Origin: Acidobacteriota bacterium
GTDB taxonomy: Bacteria > Acidobacteriota > Terriglobia > Terriglobales > Acidobacteriaceae
DNA: 63,734 nucleotides
Assembly (NCBI GenBank): GCA_021818585.1
Contig: JAKATU010000089.1
Coordinates: forward strand, 1 to 63,734
Direction of reading: 5' to 3'
Part shown: positions 1-9,613 of the stretch, piece after piece
How positions within the stretch are numbered: position 1 is the first letter of the stretch
Layout: the number at the start of each line of letters is the position of its first letter
Notes under the pieces: model-generated
Databases searched by the model: none
Told to the model about the DNA's origin: nothing
What the model saw: only the letters and a program-made list of their open reading frames with translations
Position numbers and translations under genes: made by a program

Positions 1-1
1 C

Positions 2-178
2 TCGCCGGACTTGAACCCGATCGAAAAGGCCTGGGCCAAGCTCAAGCAACTGCTCCGCGCCGCCAAAGCGCGGACCAAAGAAGCCCTCGATCAGGCCATC
101 GCTCAGTTACTACCGCTACTCACCGCCGAAGACGCCAAAGCTTGGTTCAGACTCCCATTTCATGCTCTACAGAAATAG
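2..178 (+). CDS. IS630-type transposase, C-terminal fragment (partial at left edge)
   Basis: The reading frame is open from the left edge of the window and encodes 58 residues before a TAG stop at 176-178. It begins SPDLNPIEKAWAKLK. The SPDLNPIE motif with its Glu is the last catalytic block of the DDE domain in IS630/Tc1-mariner transposases, which recombine DNA at TA dinucleotides. Only the tail is visible, so completeness and activity cannot be judged. The end of the element should lie shortly after the stop; the string AGGAGAAATGCTC followed by TA at 177-191 is a candidate boundary, because IS630 elements duplicate TA. Confidence 0.8.
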   Translation, partial: SPDLNPIEKAWAKLKQLLRAAKARTKEALDQAIAQLLPLLTAEDAKAWFRLPFHALQK

Positions 179-191
179 GAGAAATGCTCTA
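177..191. repeat. 15-nt string at the putative IS630 end, repeated at 50859-50873
   Basis: The string AGGAGAAATGCTCTA follows the IS630 transposase stop and occurs again, exactly, at 50859-50873 beside another transposase relic. The TA at its end fits an IS630 target site. A 15-nt match in a window of this size can also arise by chance, so the link to the insertion sequence is only suggestive. Confidence 0.3.
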
Positions 192-314
192 ATAGCCGGA
201 AACAGCGCATGTTTTCGCTGCATCTAAGTCCATAACGCAGGTCAAGGCAAGGATCTGCAATCGGAGTGCCGCCGTAAGGCATGTCCGGAGAATTCGCGGA
301 TCAGGAGTTGATGG

Positions 315-1418
315 TTGCAAGTTCCAGTTATGTATCTTCCCCGCGTGTGGGTGGGCAGCCAGTTTGTTCCCGGCCTACTTCCCAAGGAGATTCATCCGCT
401 CTCTGCCCATATCAAGCTGACGGAAAACTGCCAAGCGCGGTGCGTGAGCTGCGACTACTGGAAGACGCGCTGGAAGGATGAGATTTCGACGGAGCGGGCA
501 GTCCGGCTGATCGACGAGGTGGTGGAGCTGGGCATCGGCACGCTGCGGCTGACCGGCGGCGAGCCGCTGATCCGCAAAGACCTGTTCGAGGTGCTGGAGC
601 GGTCGCGGGCGCACGAGCTGAAGCAGGTGGTGATCCAGACGAATGGGCTGCTGCTGGAGCGGTTCCAGGACAAGGTGAATGCCTCGCCGATTACGCACGT
701 GAATGTTTCGATTGACGGCATGCCGGAGACGAATGACCGGATTCGCGGCGTGGATGGGTACTTTGAGCAGGCGATCCGCGGCATTCGCGGGCTCGATGGC
801 AAGAAGGTTTCGTTTTCCGTGACGCTGAATGGTGAGTCTGCCGGTGAGTTGGAGAAGCTGGCGGAGGTAGCGCAGGATCTGGGCGCGGGGCTGGGATACA
901 ACATCCTGAGCCGGAATCTGTTTTTCCTTGCGAATGCGGACCTGGTAACGCTGTGGCCGGAGAAGCAGGCCGCGCAGCAGGTGGAAAAGTTTGCGCGCGA
1001 GACGATGCAGAGGCCGGAGTTTGAAGTGGAATACCTGCGCAAGTATTACGGCCACGAGCCGCTCGATGAGCCGGCTTGCGTGCTGGGTTATCTGCAGGTG
1101 TTTGTGCTGTCGAACGGCGACGTGCTGACGGGGTGCTATCCGCTGCCGCCGGTGGGCAACATTGTGAAGAGCAGCCTGCGCGAGGTTCTGTCGTCGGAAG
1201 CGTATCGGCGGCAGGCGGAGGCGATGGTGCGCCGCGAGTGCCCGGGCTGCACCTGCGGCGTGGAGTCATCGCTGGCGATGAAGCATGCCTTCGCGAGCGG
1301 ATTTTATGAGCTGAGCCGTCTGATGGGCGGCGAAAAGAAAACTCGCCCTAGGGCTCCACGTGTTGAGCAGCCACGGCCAGTGCCTCCTGTGATCGAGCAG
1401 GAACCAGTTGCCCGTTGA
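315..1418 (+). CDS. Radical SAM protein with C-terminal cysteine cluster (SPASM/twitch-like)
   Basis: This is a 367-residue cytosolic radical SAM enzyme. The cluster-binding motif CX3CX2C is at C39, C43 and C46, and is followed by a TGGEP motif that contacts S-adenosylmethionine. The C-terminal third carries further cysteines (a Cys after EPA, one in TGCYP, then ECPGCTCG), as in SPASM or twitch domains that hold extra Fe-S clusters. The TTG start at 315 was chosen because AGGAG at 303-307 is 7 nt upstream; an ATG at 330 is the alternative. It is not HpnH-like in sequence. The substrate is unknown. The 3' end overlaps the convergent glycosyltransferase gene by 71 bp. Confidence 0.8.
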   Translation: MQVPVMYLPRVWVGSQFVPGLLPKEIHPLSAHIKLTENCQARCVSCDYWKTRWKDEISTERAVRLIDEVVELGIGTLRLTGGEPLIRKDLFEVLERSRAHELKQVVIQTNGLLLERFQDKVNASPITHVNVSIDGMPETNDRIRGVDGYFEQAIRGIRGLDGKKVSFSVTLNGESAGELEKLAEVAQDLGAGLGYNILSRNLFFLANADLVTLWPEKQAAQQVEKFARETMQRPEFEVEYLRKYYGHEPLDEPACVLGYLQVFVLSNGDVLTGCYPLPPVGNIVKSSLREVLSSEAYRRQAEAMVRRECPGCTCGVESSLAMKHAFASGFYELSRLMGGEKKTRPRAPRVEQPRPVPPVIEQEPVAR

Positions 1419-2592
1419 CGATGACATAGTCGTGGCCGCGCCAGCGGATGGTGCGGCGAAAGAGGCTGGCGGCCCAGATGGCGGTCGCCACGGCATCCCA
1501 CAGCGGCACCATGAGGATCTGCTTCCAGAGGCCGCTCTGGCGTAGCTGGCCACCGACGATGACCGTAAGCAGCGACCGCACGAACAGGTAGGCAAAGAGG
1601 AAGCTGAGGGCGATCTCCGCGTTGGGCGCGAGTACGAGCGCAAGGATGGTCCACGGCAGGCCGAGGGTAAAGATGAGCCCCAGGTGTCCGGCGGGGCGCA
1701 TGTGGCGCATGACGGTCATCCAGCGAAGGCGCTTGAAGAAGAGCTCGCCGAAGGACTGGAAGTCGGGCACGGTGTTGACGATGTAGGGCAGCAGGATGAC
1801 TTCCCTGCCCTGCTCGGCGATGAGGCGGCCGATGAGCAGGTCGTCGGCGGGGCGGTTTTCAATGGCCGCGTAGCCGCCAAACTCCCGCAGGTTAGAGACG
1901 CGGGTGGCGATGGTGGGGCCGAGGGCAAACTTGATGCCGTCGAGCTCTTTGGCGACAAAGAGGCCCGGGTAGAAGTCGGAGAGCATGCCGGCTTCCTGCA
2001 GGTTCTGGACCCAGGTGGATTTCTCGGTGAAGTTCTGGTCTGGCGCGTAGAGGCAGGTGACGGCGCCGACGTTCGGATCGGCGAGGGGGGGCATGAGGCG
2101 GCGGAGGTAATTCGGCTCGACGCGCACGTCACTGTCATTGATGACGAGGTGCTCGTGCGCAGCCTCTTCCGTGAGGCGGGCGAGCTTGGCGCACTTGTCG
2201 TTGGTGGCTTCGCGGCCGGAGCCGATGATGGTGCGGATGTTGACGTGGGGAAAATCGGAGGCGACGCGCTGGATGACAGGCAGGGCCGGGTCGGCGGTGT
2301 CACCGACGATGAAGAGGATTTCGTACTCGGGATAGTCGAGGCGGCAGAAGCTGGCGAAGTTCTGGTAAGCCTCGGGGTCGAGCCCGCGGACGGGCTTGAG
2401 GATGCTGACGGGGGGCAGGAATTCTTCAGAGGAAAAGATATGGGAGGGTCGGGTCTGCAAGGGTTTGGGCTTGCGGACTGCGAAAAAGCGAACGGAGCTG
2501 AAAAGGGCCAGACCGTAATAGATAAACGGAATAGCGGCGATTCCCAGCAGTGCGATACGGAGGGAGGGAAACAACAGGAGCGCGATTGGCAT
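1348..2592 (-). CDS. HpnI/GT21-like membrane glycosyltransferase
   Basis: This 414-residue protein has an N-terminal membrane segment, a GT-A catalytic domain and C-terminal membrane segments (about residues 305-365). SILKPVRGLD near residue 60, VGD, NDSDVRV (the DXD-type site), a later ADD and KRLRWM (the RXXRW motif) match ceramide glucosyltransferase-like GT21 enzymes, which include the hopanoid-associated HpnI. It would transfer a sugar from a nucleotide sugar to a lipid acceptor at the inner membrane. No other hopanoid gene is visible here, so the acceptor could be a hopanoid, a sphingolipid or another lipid. The ATG start at 2592 precedes the first hydrophobic segment. The gene converges on and overlaps the radical SAM gene. 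Confidence 0.78.
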   Translation of the reverse strand: MPIALLLFPSLRIALLGIAAIPFIYYGLALFSSVRFFAVRKPKPLQTRPSHIFSSEEFLPPVSILKPVRGLDPEAYQNFASFCRLDYPEYEILFIVGDTADPALPVIQRVASDFPHVNIRTIIGSGREATNDKCAKLARLTEEAAHEHLVINDSDVRVEPNYLRRLMPPLADPNVGAVTCLYAPDQNFTEKSTWVQNLQEAGMLSDFYPGLFVAKELDGIKFALGPTIATRVSNLREFGGYAAIENRPADDLLIGRLIAEQGREVILLPYIVNTVPDFQSFGELFFKRLRWMTVMRHMRPAGHLGLIFTLGLPWTILALVLAPNAEIALSFLFAYLFVRSLLTVIVGGQLRQSGLWKQILMVPLWDAVATAIWAASLFRRTIRWRGHDYVIVNGQLVPARSQEALAVAAQHVEP

Positions 2593-2902
2593 AATGTTGG
2601 TCGTAGAGCCTCAAAAAAGAACGCGGCCTTGAGCCGTAAATAATTGAACCCGCATGGCATGGAACGAGTTGCGGCGGATTTTATATTGTTTCTGTTACAA
2701 ATTATGGACGTAACCGGAAGTCCGCAAGACTACGCTACAATGAAAAATTTCTTTCTGCTGGAATGGATGCGGGAACGGGAAGAAAAGCGGTCATTTTCAG
2801 CGGATTCAAAGATGAGAAAAGCTTCGGTGTCATCTTCAGGCTCTATTCATAAACTTGCCGTAGGCTGGGCGGTGGTTGGATTCAGCAACAAAGGAGAGAG
2901 CT
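2593..2902. other. Divergent intergenic region between glycosyltransferase and propeller gene
   Basis: This 310-bp stretch separates two divergent starts and should hold promoters for both. TACAAT at about 2735-2740 on the plus strand is a possible -10 element, but no convincing -35 element sits at the right distance. A short open frame across the region has no ribosome site and no recognisable product and was not called. Confidence 0.4.
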
Positions 2903-3946
2903 ATGAAGATAGGAACAGGTTGGCGGCAGGGTGCGCTGGCGGCAGCGGCGCTGCTGGGACTGGCGGCGGCTCCCGTGGCGCATGCGCAGAAGCCCTACCA
3001 TGTGGCGGCGCACTGGCAGGTGGGCGGCGGCGGCTGGTGGGATTACATGAGCATCGATCCGGTTTCGCACGACCTTTACATCACGCGCGGCAATCACGTG
3101 ATGGTGCTGAACCCGATGAACGGGCATGTGATTGCGGATATAACCGGGCTCAAGGGTACGCATGGAGTGGTGTTCGCCAAGGATGGCGTGACGGGCTTTG
3201 TGACGGACGGCGGGGCCAACGACGTGGCGTACTTCAACCGCAGGACGAACAAGATTGAGGGCACGGTTCCGGCAGGCAACGGTCCGGACGGGGACACTTA
3301 TGACCCGTACACGAACACGGTTTGGGCCTTTAACGGGCACAGCGACTCTGCGACGGTGATTGACGCGGCGACCAAGAAGGTGCTGGCGACGGTGGCGCTG
3401 CCGGGCAAGCCGGAGTTTCCGGTTTCGGACGGCAAGGGCAACATCTACGACAACATTGAGAGCAAGAGCGAGATTGTGCGCATCAACGCAATGTCGCACA
3501 AGATCACGGCGGTGTGGCCGCTGGCTCCTTGCGAGCATCCGTCGGGGCTGGCGATTGACACGCAGCACATGCGGCTGTTCTCCGTGTGTCACAACGGCCT
3601 GATGGCGGTGGTAAACGCGGAGACCGGCAAGGTGGTGGCGACGCCGAAGATTGGACCGGGGCCGGATGCGGCGCGCTTCGACGCGCAGGACCAGTATGTG
3701 TTCGCGAGCACGGGCGGCAATGGCGCACTGACGGTGATCCACGAAGACTCGCCGAACCACTACACGGAACTGGAGACGGTGAAAACCGAAAAGGGCGCGC
3801 GCACCATGGCGATGATGCCCGGCGGCAGCCGGCTCTACACGGTGACGGTGAAGTTTGGGCCTCGGCCCAAGCCGACCGCGTCGGATCCGCATCCGTGGCC
3901 GACGGCGGCGCCGAATTCGTTTACGGTGATTGAACTGGAGAAGTAA
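2903..3946 (+). CDS. Secreted YncE-like beta-propeller protein
   Basis: The 347-residue product begins with a signal peptide (basic MKIGTGWRQG, an Ala/Leu-rich core, then AHAQ as the likely cleavage site near residue 29). The rest is a series of about 40-residue units with recurring patterns such as DPVSHDLYITRGNHVMVLNP and VIDAATKKVLATV, typical of YncE/YVTN seven-bladed propellers. Such proteins are periplasmic or extracytoplasmic binding scaffolds; no catalytic residues are recognised. The ATG at 2903 has AAGGAG at 2891-2896. It is followed by a strong terminator, so it is probably monocistronic. Confidence 0.8.
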   Translation: MKIGTGWRQGALAAAALLGLAAAPVAHAQKPYHVAAHWQVGGGGWWDYMSIDPVSHDLYITRGNHVMVLNPMNGHVIADITGLKGTHGVVFAKDGVTGFVTDGGANDVAYFNRRTNKIEGTVPAGNGPDGDTYDPYTNTVWAFNGHSDSATVIDAATKKVLATVALPGKPEFPVSDGKGNIYDNIESKSEIVRINAMSHKITAVWPLAPCEHPSGLAIDTQHMRLFSVCHNGLMAVVNAETGKVVATPKIGPGPDAARFDAQDQYVFASTGGNGALTVIHEDSPNHYTELETVKTEKGARTMAMMPGGSRLYTVTVKFGPRPKPTASDPHPWPTAAPNSFTVIELEK

Positions 3947-3974
3947 ACGACAGTAAAAAACATCTCGCTGCAAC

Positions 3975-4003
3975 GGGGAGCCTGCACGGCTCCCCATTTT
4001 TTT
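3975..4003 (+). terminator. Rho-independent terminator of the propeller gene
   Basis: An 8-bp perfect stem GGGGAGCC / GGCTCCCC with a 5-nt loop (TGCAC) is followed by A and seven T residues. It sits 28 nt past the propeller stop codon. Confidence 0.92.
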
Positions 4004-4064
4004 GCAGGCCGGCGAAGCTGCGGGTGAGGCGGGAATCAACAGGCGGCTCAGGCATACTGGATGA

Positions 4065-5009
4065 ATGAGTTCGATGGTTCCCTTTCGCCTGGCGCCCTAC
4101 TTTCGCACACGCCCCTGGGGCTTTCACGATTTACGTCCGTGGTTTGATTACCAGACCAGCGGAGAGCCGATTGGCGAGGTTTGGCTGACTGGAGAAATGT
4201 GCATTGCGGAGACTGGTCCGTATGCGGGGCACTCTCTGCAGGCGATTACGGCCGAAAACAGCCGGGCATTGCTGGGTGAGGCCGCGGCGGCGGGTGAGTT
4301 TCCGCTGCTGGTGAAGGTGCTGTTCCCCAGGGAAAAGTTGAGCGTGCAGGTGCATCCGGACGATGCTTTGGCGCAGCAGTACGGGTTTCCGCGCGGCAAG
4401 ACGGAGTGCTGGTACGCGCTGGACGCCGCGCCGGACGCCAAGGTGGCGCTGGGGCTGGTGGAGGGGACGACCCTGGAGCAGGTTCGGGCGGGGATCGCCG
4501 ATGAGACGCTGGAAAAGTATCTGAAGTGGTTACCTGTTGAGACCGGCGACATGATTTATGTGGACGCGGGCACGGTGCACGCGATTGGGCCCGGTGCGGT
4601 GCTACTGGAAACGCAGCAGTCGAGCGATTTGACTTATCGGATGTTTGACTACGGGCGCGGGCGCGAGCTGCATGTGGAGCAGTCGATGCAGGCGACGCGG
4701 CTGAAGACGCGGGCAGGCAAGGTGCAGCCAGTAGCCGAGGGCGACCGGACGGTGCTGATCCGCGAGCACTATTTTGTGATGGAGCAATGGCGGCTGGCCG
4801 CAGGTTTGGCGCCGGCGGAATTGAGCCAGAGGTCGGCCTCAGTGCAGATGCTTTTCTGCGAAAGCGGGACTGTCAGGCTGGGCGACGAGGGTTTTGAGGA
4901 ATTTGACCTGAAGCGCAATCAACTGGCGGTGATTCCGGCAGGAGTTGCATCCAAGGTTACCAGTGACGGCGCCTCAAAAATAATTCGTATTGCGCCTTGT
5001 GCAGTCTAG
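4065..5009 (+). CDS. manA: Mannose-6-phosphate isomerase, class I
   Basis: This 314-residue enzyme interconverts fructose-6-phosphate and mannose-6-phosphate and feeds GDP-mannose synthesis. The zinc ligands of class I enzymes are all present: Q95 and H97 (VQVHPDD), E114 (GKTECWY) and H172 (DAGTVHAIGPG). The length matches the short Bacillus-type form. The ATG at 4065 was chosen because the N-terminal PYFRTRPWG block, common at family starts, follows closely. The gene opens a probable operon with the guanylyltransferase 18 bp downstream and a phosphomannomutase after that. Confidence 0.92.
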   Translation: MSSMVPFRLAPYFRTRPWGFHDLRPWFDYQTSGEPIGEVWLTGEMCIAETGPYAGHSLQAITAENSRALLGEAAAAGEFPLLVKVLFPREKLSVQVHPDDALAQQYGFPRGKTECWYALDAAPDAKVALGLVEGTTLEQVRAGIADETLEKYLKWLPVETGDMIYVDAGTVHAIGPGAVLLETQQSSDLTYRMFDYGRGRELHVEQSMQATRLKTRAGKVQPVAEGDRTVLIREHYFVMEQWRLAAGLAPAELSQRSASVQMLFCESGTVRLGDEGFEEFDLKRNQLAVIPAGVASKVTSDGASKIIRIAPCAV

Positions 5010-5027
5010 AAGCTAGACATAGATTCC

Positions 5028-6131
5028 ATGATTGATTTTCGACCGATTATTCTTGCGGGCGGCAGCGGTACGCGGTTCTGGCCGCGGAGCCGCCGTTCGG
5101 CAGCCAAGCAGGTGCTGGCGCTGGATGGTGAGCGCAGCATGATTCAGCAAACCATGGACCGGCTGATTCCGCTGGCCGGCCAGGAGAAGATGTGGGTCAT
5201 CACGAACGACCTGCTGGCGGGAACCATTACGCGGCAGCTAGATGTGCTGCCACGGGAGCGGGTGATCTGCGAGCCTGCGGCACGGAATACGGCTCCGGCA
5301 GCGGGGCTGGCGGCGTTTTTGCTGGAGCGGCTGGCGCCGGAGTCGGTGCTGGGCATCTTCCCTGCCGACCACGTGGTGGGGCAGGAAGCGGCGTTTGTGA
5401 AGACGCTGCGCACGGCAATTGCTCTGGCAGCCGAAGACGAAAACATGGTGGTGCTGGGGATTCATCCCACGCGTGCCGAGACCGGCTATGGCTACATCGA
5501 GACGGGCGAGTCGTTGCGCGACGGCATCCAGCAGGTACGGCGGTTCACCGAGAAGCCGAACCGCGAACGCGCCGAGGAGTTTGTGGCCGCGGGCAATTAC
5601 TTCTGGAACAGCGGCATTTTTGTGTGGCAGGCAAAGACGCTGGCCAACGCGGTGCGCGAGCACCTGCCGGAGATGGCCCCGCTGCTAGAGGAGATTGCCG
5701 CCGCCTATGGCACGCCGCAGTTTGCGGAGGTGTTTGCGCGGCTGTATCCGCAGTGCGAAAACATCAGCGTGGATTACGCGATTCTGGAGCCGCGCTCGGC
5801 CAAGGGCGGGCAGCGGTCGAAGCTGTATTGCATTCCGGCGGATTTCGGCTGGAACGACCTGGGTTCGTGGTCGGCGCTGTACGAGCACAAGCTGGAGCAG
5901 GGACTGGGCGAGGAGAATGAGAACGTTCTGGATACGTCGAACCCTGTGTTCATGGAGGCGCACGGCAACTATGTTTACAGCCCCGGGAAGATGGTGGCGC
6001 TGGTGGGCGTGGAAAACCTGGTGGTGGTGGAAACCGGCGATGCCCTGCTGGTGACGACCCGGGAGCACGCACAGGATGTAGGCAAAGTGGTCAAGGAGCT
6101 TGCGCGGCAGGGTCGTGAGGAACTGATTTAA
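5028..6131 (+). CDS. manC: Mannose-1-phosphate guanylyltransferase (GDP-mannose pyrophosphorylase)
   Basis: The 367-residue protein makes GDP-mannose from mannose-1-phosphate and GTP. LAGGSGTRFWPRS near residues 9-21 is the nucleotidyltransferase signature loop, and RRFTEKP is the conserved downstream block. It is the short form: the C-terminal cupin isomerase domain found in long ManC/AlgA proteins is absent, which fits having a separate manA just upstream. Together with the next gene it completes the route from fructose-6-phosphate to GDP-mannose, the donor for mannosylated polysaccharides or lipids. Confidence 0.92.
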   Translation: MIDFRPIILAGGSGTRFWPRSRRSAAKQVLALDGERSMIQQTMDRLIPLAGQEKMWVITNDLLAGTITRQLDVLPRERVICEPAARNTAPAAGLAAFLLERLAPESVLGIFPADHVVGQEAAFVKTLRTAIALAAEDENMVVLGIHPTRAETGYGYIETGESLRDGIQQVRRFTEKPNRERAEEFVAAGNYFWNSGIFVWQAKTLANAVREHLPEMAPLLEEIAAAYGTPQFAEVFARLYPQCENISVDYAILEPRSAKGGQRSKLYCIPADFGWNDLGSWSALYEHKLEQGLGEENENVLDTSNPVFMEAHGNYVYSPGKMVALVGVENLVVVETGDALLVTTREHAQDVGKVVKELARQGREELI

Positions 6132-6184
6132 CTTTAATTTTCCGGACCTCGCGAGAGGCCCATCGCAATCACCGCGAGCAAGGA

Positions 6185-7621
6185 ATGATGAGCGAGACTA
6201 ATCCCGTTCAATTTGGGACAGATGGATGGCGCGGCGTCATCGCCGACGACTTCACCTTTGAAAATGTGCGGATGGCGGCGAGCGCCATTGCGAATTACGT
6301 GCTGGCGCATCCGGAGGTGGGCAGCGGTGTCTGCATTGGCTGGGACACGCGCTTTGGCTCGCTGCGTTTTGCGCGGACGGTGGCCGAGGTGCTGGCCGGA
6401 GCGGGGATTGCGGTTCAACTGGCGGACCGGGTCACGCCGACTCCGGCGCTGTCTTATGCGGTGCGGGAGCGCAGGGCCGCGGGCGGCGTCATGATTACGT
6501 CGAGCCATAACCCGGCGCAGTGGAACGGCGTGAAGTACAAGGCGTGGTACGGCGGATCGGGACGTCCGGCGATCATGACGGAGATTTCCGAGTTGCTGGG
6601 CAAGCCGCTGCCGAAGGCTGCTGCAGCGAAGATTGAGGAAGTGGATTTTGTGCCGGAGTACGTGGCGGCGATCTCGGCCTTTGCGGACCTGGATTTGATT
6701 GCGAAGTCGGGACTGAAGTTTGCCGTGGACAGCATGTATGGCGCGGGCGGTGGCATTCTGGCGGATATCTTCACGAAGATTGGCGTGGATTTTGTCGAGA
6801 TTCGCGGTGAGGCAAACCCGCTGTTTCCGGGGATCCATCCGGAGCCGATTGAGCCTCATATCCGCCTGCTGGGCGAGACGGTGGTCTCGGCAAAATGCCA
6901 TGCGGGGCTGTGTACGGATGGCGACGCGGACCGGATTGGCGCGACGGACGAGAACGGCGTGTTCGTCGATCCGCACAAGATTTTCAGCGTGCTGCTGGAG
7001 TGGATTCTGGAGCGCAAGGGCTGGGAGGGCGACGTGACGCGCGCCTTCAATACGACGGGCATGATTGACCGTATCTGTGAGCGCTATGGCCGCAAGCTGT
7101 ACGAGCACGGCATCGGCTTCAAGTACGTCTGCGACCTGATGCTAGAGAAAAAAATCCTCATGGGCGGCGAGGAGTCGGGCGGGATCGGCATCCAGCGGCA
7201 TTTGCCGGAGCGCGATGGCCTGCTCAACGCGCTGCTCGTGGCCAACGTGATGGCCGAGGAGAAGCTGACACTGGGGCAACTGGTGGCGCGGCTACAGCAA
7301 AAGTACGGCGAGCACCACTACGCGCGCATTGATCTGCACATTGCCGACGACCTGAAGAACGCCACCATCGCGAAGGCTAAAGCCGGGGTAAAGGAATTTG
7401 CCGGGATGGCTGTGAAGCATGTCGACACCATGGACGGCATCAAGTTTTTTGTGGATGATCCAGCGGCGCGGGGCGTCGAAAATGCCGCGCGGGCGTGGCT
7501 GCTGCTGCGAGCCTCGGGCACCGAGCCGCTGCTGCGGATTTACTCCGAGGCGGGCTCGCCGGAGTCCGTCAACCGGCTGCTGGAAGCCGGGCGCGAGTTC
7601 GCCCTGCATAGCCTGGATTGA
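6185..7621 (+). CDS. Phosphomannomutase/phosphoglucomutase
   Basis: The 478-residue alpha-D-phosphohexomutase has all four family blocks: the catalytic serine loop TSSHNP with S107, the metal-binding DGDADRIG, the sugar-binding GEESGGIG and the C-terminal phosphate-binding RASGTEPLLRI. It interconverts mannose- or glucose-6-phosphate and the 1-phosphates. Position directly after manA and manC (53 bp gap) favours phosphomannomutase as the main role, though members of this family are often bifunctional. The ATG at 6185 has AAGGA immediately upstream and a second ATG follows at once. Confidence 0.9.
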   Translation: MMSETNPVQFGTDGWRGVIADDFTFENVRMAASAIANYVLAHPEVGSGVCIGWDTRFGSLRFARTVAEVLAGAGIAVQLADRVTPTPALSYAVRERRAAGGVMITSSHNPAQWNGVKYKAWYGGSGRPAIMTEISELLGKPLPKAAAAKIEEVDFVPEYVAAISAFADLDLIAKSGLKFAVDSMYGAGGGILADIFTKIGVDFVEIRGEANPLFPGIHPEPIEPHIRLLGETVVSAKCHAGLCTDGDADRIGATDENGVFVDPHKIFSVLLEWILERKGWEGDVTRAFNTTGMIDRICERYGRKLYEHGIGFKYVCDLMLEKKILMGGEESGGIGIQRHLPERDGLLNALLVANVMAEEKLTLGQLVARLQQKYGEHHYARIDLHIADDLKNATIAKAKAGVKEFAGMAVKHVDTMDGIKFFVDDPAARGVENAARAWLLLRASGTEPLLRIYSEAGSPESVNRLLEAGREFALHSLD

Positions 7622-7791
7622 GATTCCTGCGGCGGTTCGCTGTTTTTTACATAGACACGTTGTATCCTCAGGCTTCGGATACGGTAAGCTTCTCGCGCGC
7701 ATCGAAATGATGGGCGGCTGCCTGCCAGCGCCCGAAGCCTTTTTCCTTAAACATTGCCAACGAGAACGCAACACGACTGCCGGAGAGTGAA

Positions 7792-9429
7792 ATGAGCACA
7801 GCGCCAGCACCGAAGACTCCTTTGGGCAAGCTTTCTGCCTGGAACGACCTGAAGCAACATGCCGAAGAGCTGCGCGGGAAGCACCTGCGCGAGCTGTTTG
7901 CCAGCGACGCCGCGCGGGGCGAGAAGTTCCGCGTGGAGGCTGAGGGAATTTACCTGGACTACGCAAAGAACCGCATCACGGACAAGACCATGCAGCTTCT
8001 GCTGGAACTGGCCGCGCAGAGCGGGCTGCGGGAGCGGATTGACGCCATGTTCCGGGGCGAGAAGATCAACATTACCGAAGACCGCGCGGTACTGCACGTG
8101 GCGCTACGCGCGCCGAAGAGTGCATCGATCAAGGTGGACGGCGAGGACGTGGTGCCTGAGGTCCACACGGTTCTGGATCGCATGTCTGCCTTTGCCGACC
8201 GCTTGCGCAGCGGCGAGTGGAAGGGCCACACGGGCAAGCCGATCAAAAACGTGATCAACATCGGCATTGGCGGCTCGGACCTGGGCCCGGTGATGGCCTA
8301 CGAGGCGCTGCGGCACTACTCGCGGCGCGACATGAACTTTCGGTTTGTATCGAATGTGGACGGCACGGACTTTGCCGAGGCGACGCATGATCTTTCCGCC
8401 GACGAGACGCTGTTCATTGTTTCTTCGAAGACCTTCACGACGCTGGAAACGATGACGAACGCGCAGACGGCGCGGAAGTGGGCGCTGGAGTCGCTGAAGG
8501 ATGAGAGCGCGATTGCCAGGCACTTTGTGGCGGTTTCGACGAATGCAGCCGAGGTGACGAAGTTCGGCATCGACACGGCGAACATGTTCGGCTTCTGGGA
8601 CTGGGTTGGCGGGCGCTACTCGATGGACTCGGCGATCGGACTTTCAACGATGCTGGCCGTGGGGCCGGAGAACTTCCGGCGGCTGCTGGCGGGCTTCCAT
8701 ACGATGGACGAGCACTTTCGCACGGCGCCGTTTGAGCAGAATCTGCCGGTGATCATGGGCCTGCTTTCGGTATGGTACAACGACTTTTTCGATGCGCAGA
8801 CGGTTGCGGTTCTGCCGTATGAGCAGTACCTCAAGCGCTTCCCTGCCTACCTGCAGCAGTTGACGATGGAGAGCAACGGCAAGCACGTCACGCTGGGCGG
8901 CGAGACGGTGAGCTACCAGACCGGGCCGGTCTACTGGGGTGAGCCGGGGACGAACGGGCAGCACTCGTTCTACCAACTGATCCACCAGGGGACGAAGCTG
9001 ATTCCCTGCGACTTTATCGGCTTTGGAAAGACGCTGAACCCGCTGGGCAACCACCACGACCTGCTGATGGCGAACGTGTTTGCGCAGAGCGAGGCGCTGG
9101 CCTTTGGCAAGACGGCCGAGGAAGTGAAGGCCGAGGGCGTGGCTGACTGGCTGGTTCCGCACAAGGTATTTGAGGGCAATCGCCCGTCGAACACGCTGCT
9201 GCTGAAGGAGTTGACGCCGGAGGCGCTGGGCAAGCTGATCGCTCTTTACGAGCACATTGTGTTTACGCAGGGCACGGTTTGGCAGGTGAACTCGTTTGAC
9301 CAGTGGGGCGTGGAACTGGGCAAGGTGCTGGCGAAGAAAATCGCCGGCGAACTGGCTGCTCCGGCGGATTTGCAGCATGACAGCTCCACCAACACCCTGA
9401 TTACCCGCTACAAGCAGTTGCGGGGATGA
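7792..9429 (+). CDS. pgi: Glucose-6-phosphate isomerase
   Basis: The 545-residue protein interconverts glucose-6-phosphate and fructose-6-phosphate in the cytosol. Family blocks are [19 protein letters not shown] near residue 153, [13 protein letters not shown], the active-site region [12 protein letters not shown] and the C-terminal [14 protein letters not shown] with the catalytic Lys. Its length is normal for the long bacterial/eukaryotic type. The ATG at 7792 lies after a GGAGAG stretch at 7781-7786. It follows the GDP-mannose genes by 170 bp and supplies their fructose-6-phosphate precursor. A strong hairpin ends the unit. Confidence 0.95.
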   Translation: MSTAPAPKTPLGKLSAWNDLKQHAEELRGKHLRELFASDAARGEKFRVEAEGIYLDYAKNRITDKTMQLLLELAAQSGLRERIDAMFRGEKINITEDRAVLHVALRAPKSASIKVDGEDVVPEVHTVLDRMSAFADRLRSGEWKGHTGKPIKNVINIGIGGSDLGPVMAYEALRHYSRRDMNFRFVSNVDGTDFAEATHDLSADETLFIVSSKTFTTLETMTNAQTARKWALESLKDESAIARHFVAVSTNAAEVTKFGIDTANMFGFWDWVGGRYSMDSAIGLSTMLAVGPENFRRLLAGFHTMDEHFRTAPFEQNLPVIMGLLSVWYNDFFDAQTVAVLPYEQYLKRFPAYLQQLTMESNGKHVTLGGETVSYQTGPVYWGEPGTNGQHSFYQLIHQGTKLIPCDFIGFGKTLNPLGNHHDLLMANVFAQSEALAFGKTAEEVKAEGVADWLVPHKVFEGNRPSNTLLLKELTPEALGKLIALYEHIVFTQGTVWQVNSFDQWGVELGKVLAKKIAGELAAPADLQHDSSTNTLITRYKQLRG

Positions 9430-9479
9430 CGGCAGGATGACGTCAGCCTGAAAATCACGACAAGAATGGTGAAAACCAC

Positions 9480-9520
9480 GTGCCGGCAGACGTTGACTGC
9501 GTCCTGCCGGCACAACTTTT
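9480..9520 (+). terminator. Terminator after pgi
   Basis: A perfect 10-bp stem GTGCCGGCAG / CTGCCGGCAC (9480-9489 with 9504-9513) with a 14-nt loop is followed by AACTTTT. Confidence 0.8.
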
Positions 9521-9613
9521 CATCTATATAAGTGTTCAGCACGGTAGTGCATGGCGGGCAAAGTGGATGGCAGCGACTGGCCGAAACGCCCGGTGCGGAG
9601 GAAAGCGAACACA

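Noticed and set aside
281..481. Small open frame overlapping the radical SAM start
   Set aside because: It overlaps the start of a better-supported gene in another frame and has no ribosome site or family features.
315..2592. Hopanoid biosynthesis cluster (HpnH with HpnI)
   Set aside because: The glycosyltransferase is HpnI-like, but the radical SAM protein has a different motif context and a SPASM-like tail not found in HpnH; no squalene-hopene cyclase is in view.
2644..3258. 204-codon open frame in the region before and over the propeller gene
   Set aside because: Its second half is an out-of-frame reading of the propeller gene and the first half is without features.
7622..7660. Terminator after the phosphomannomutase gene
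   Set aside because: A T run is present but the preceding GCGG/GCTG pairing is too weak to call.
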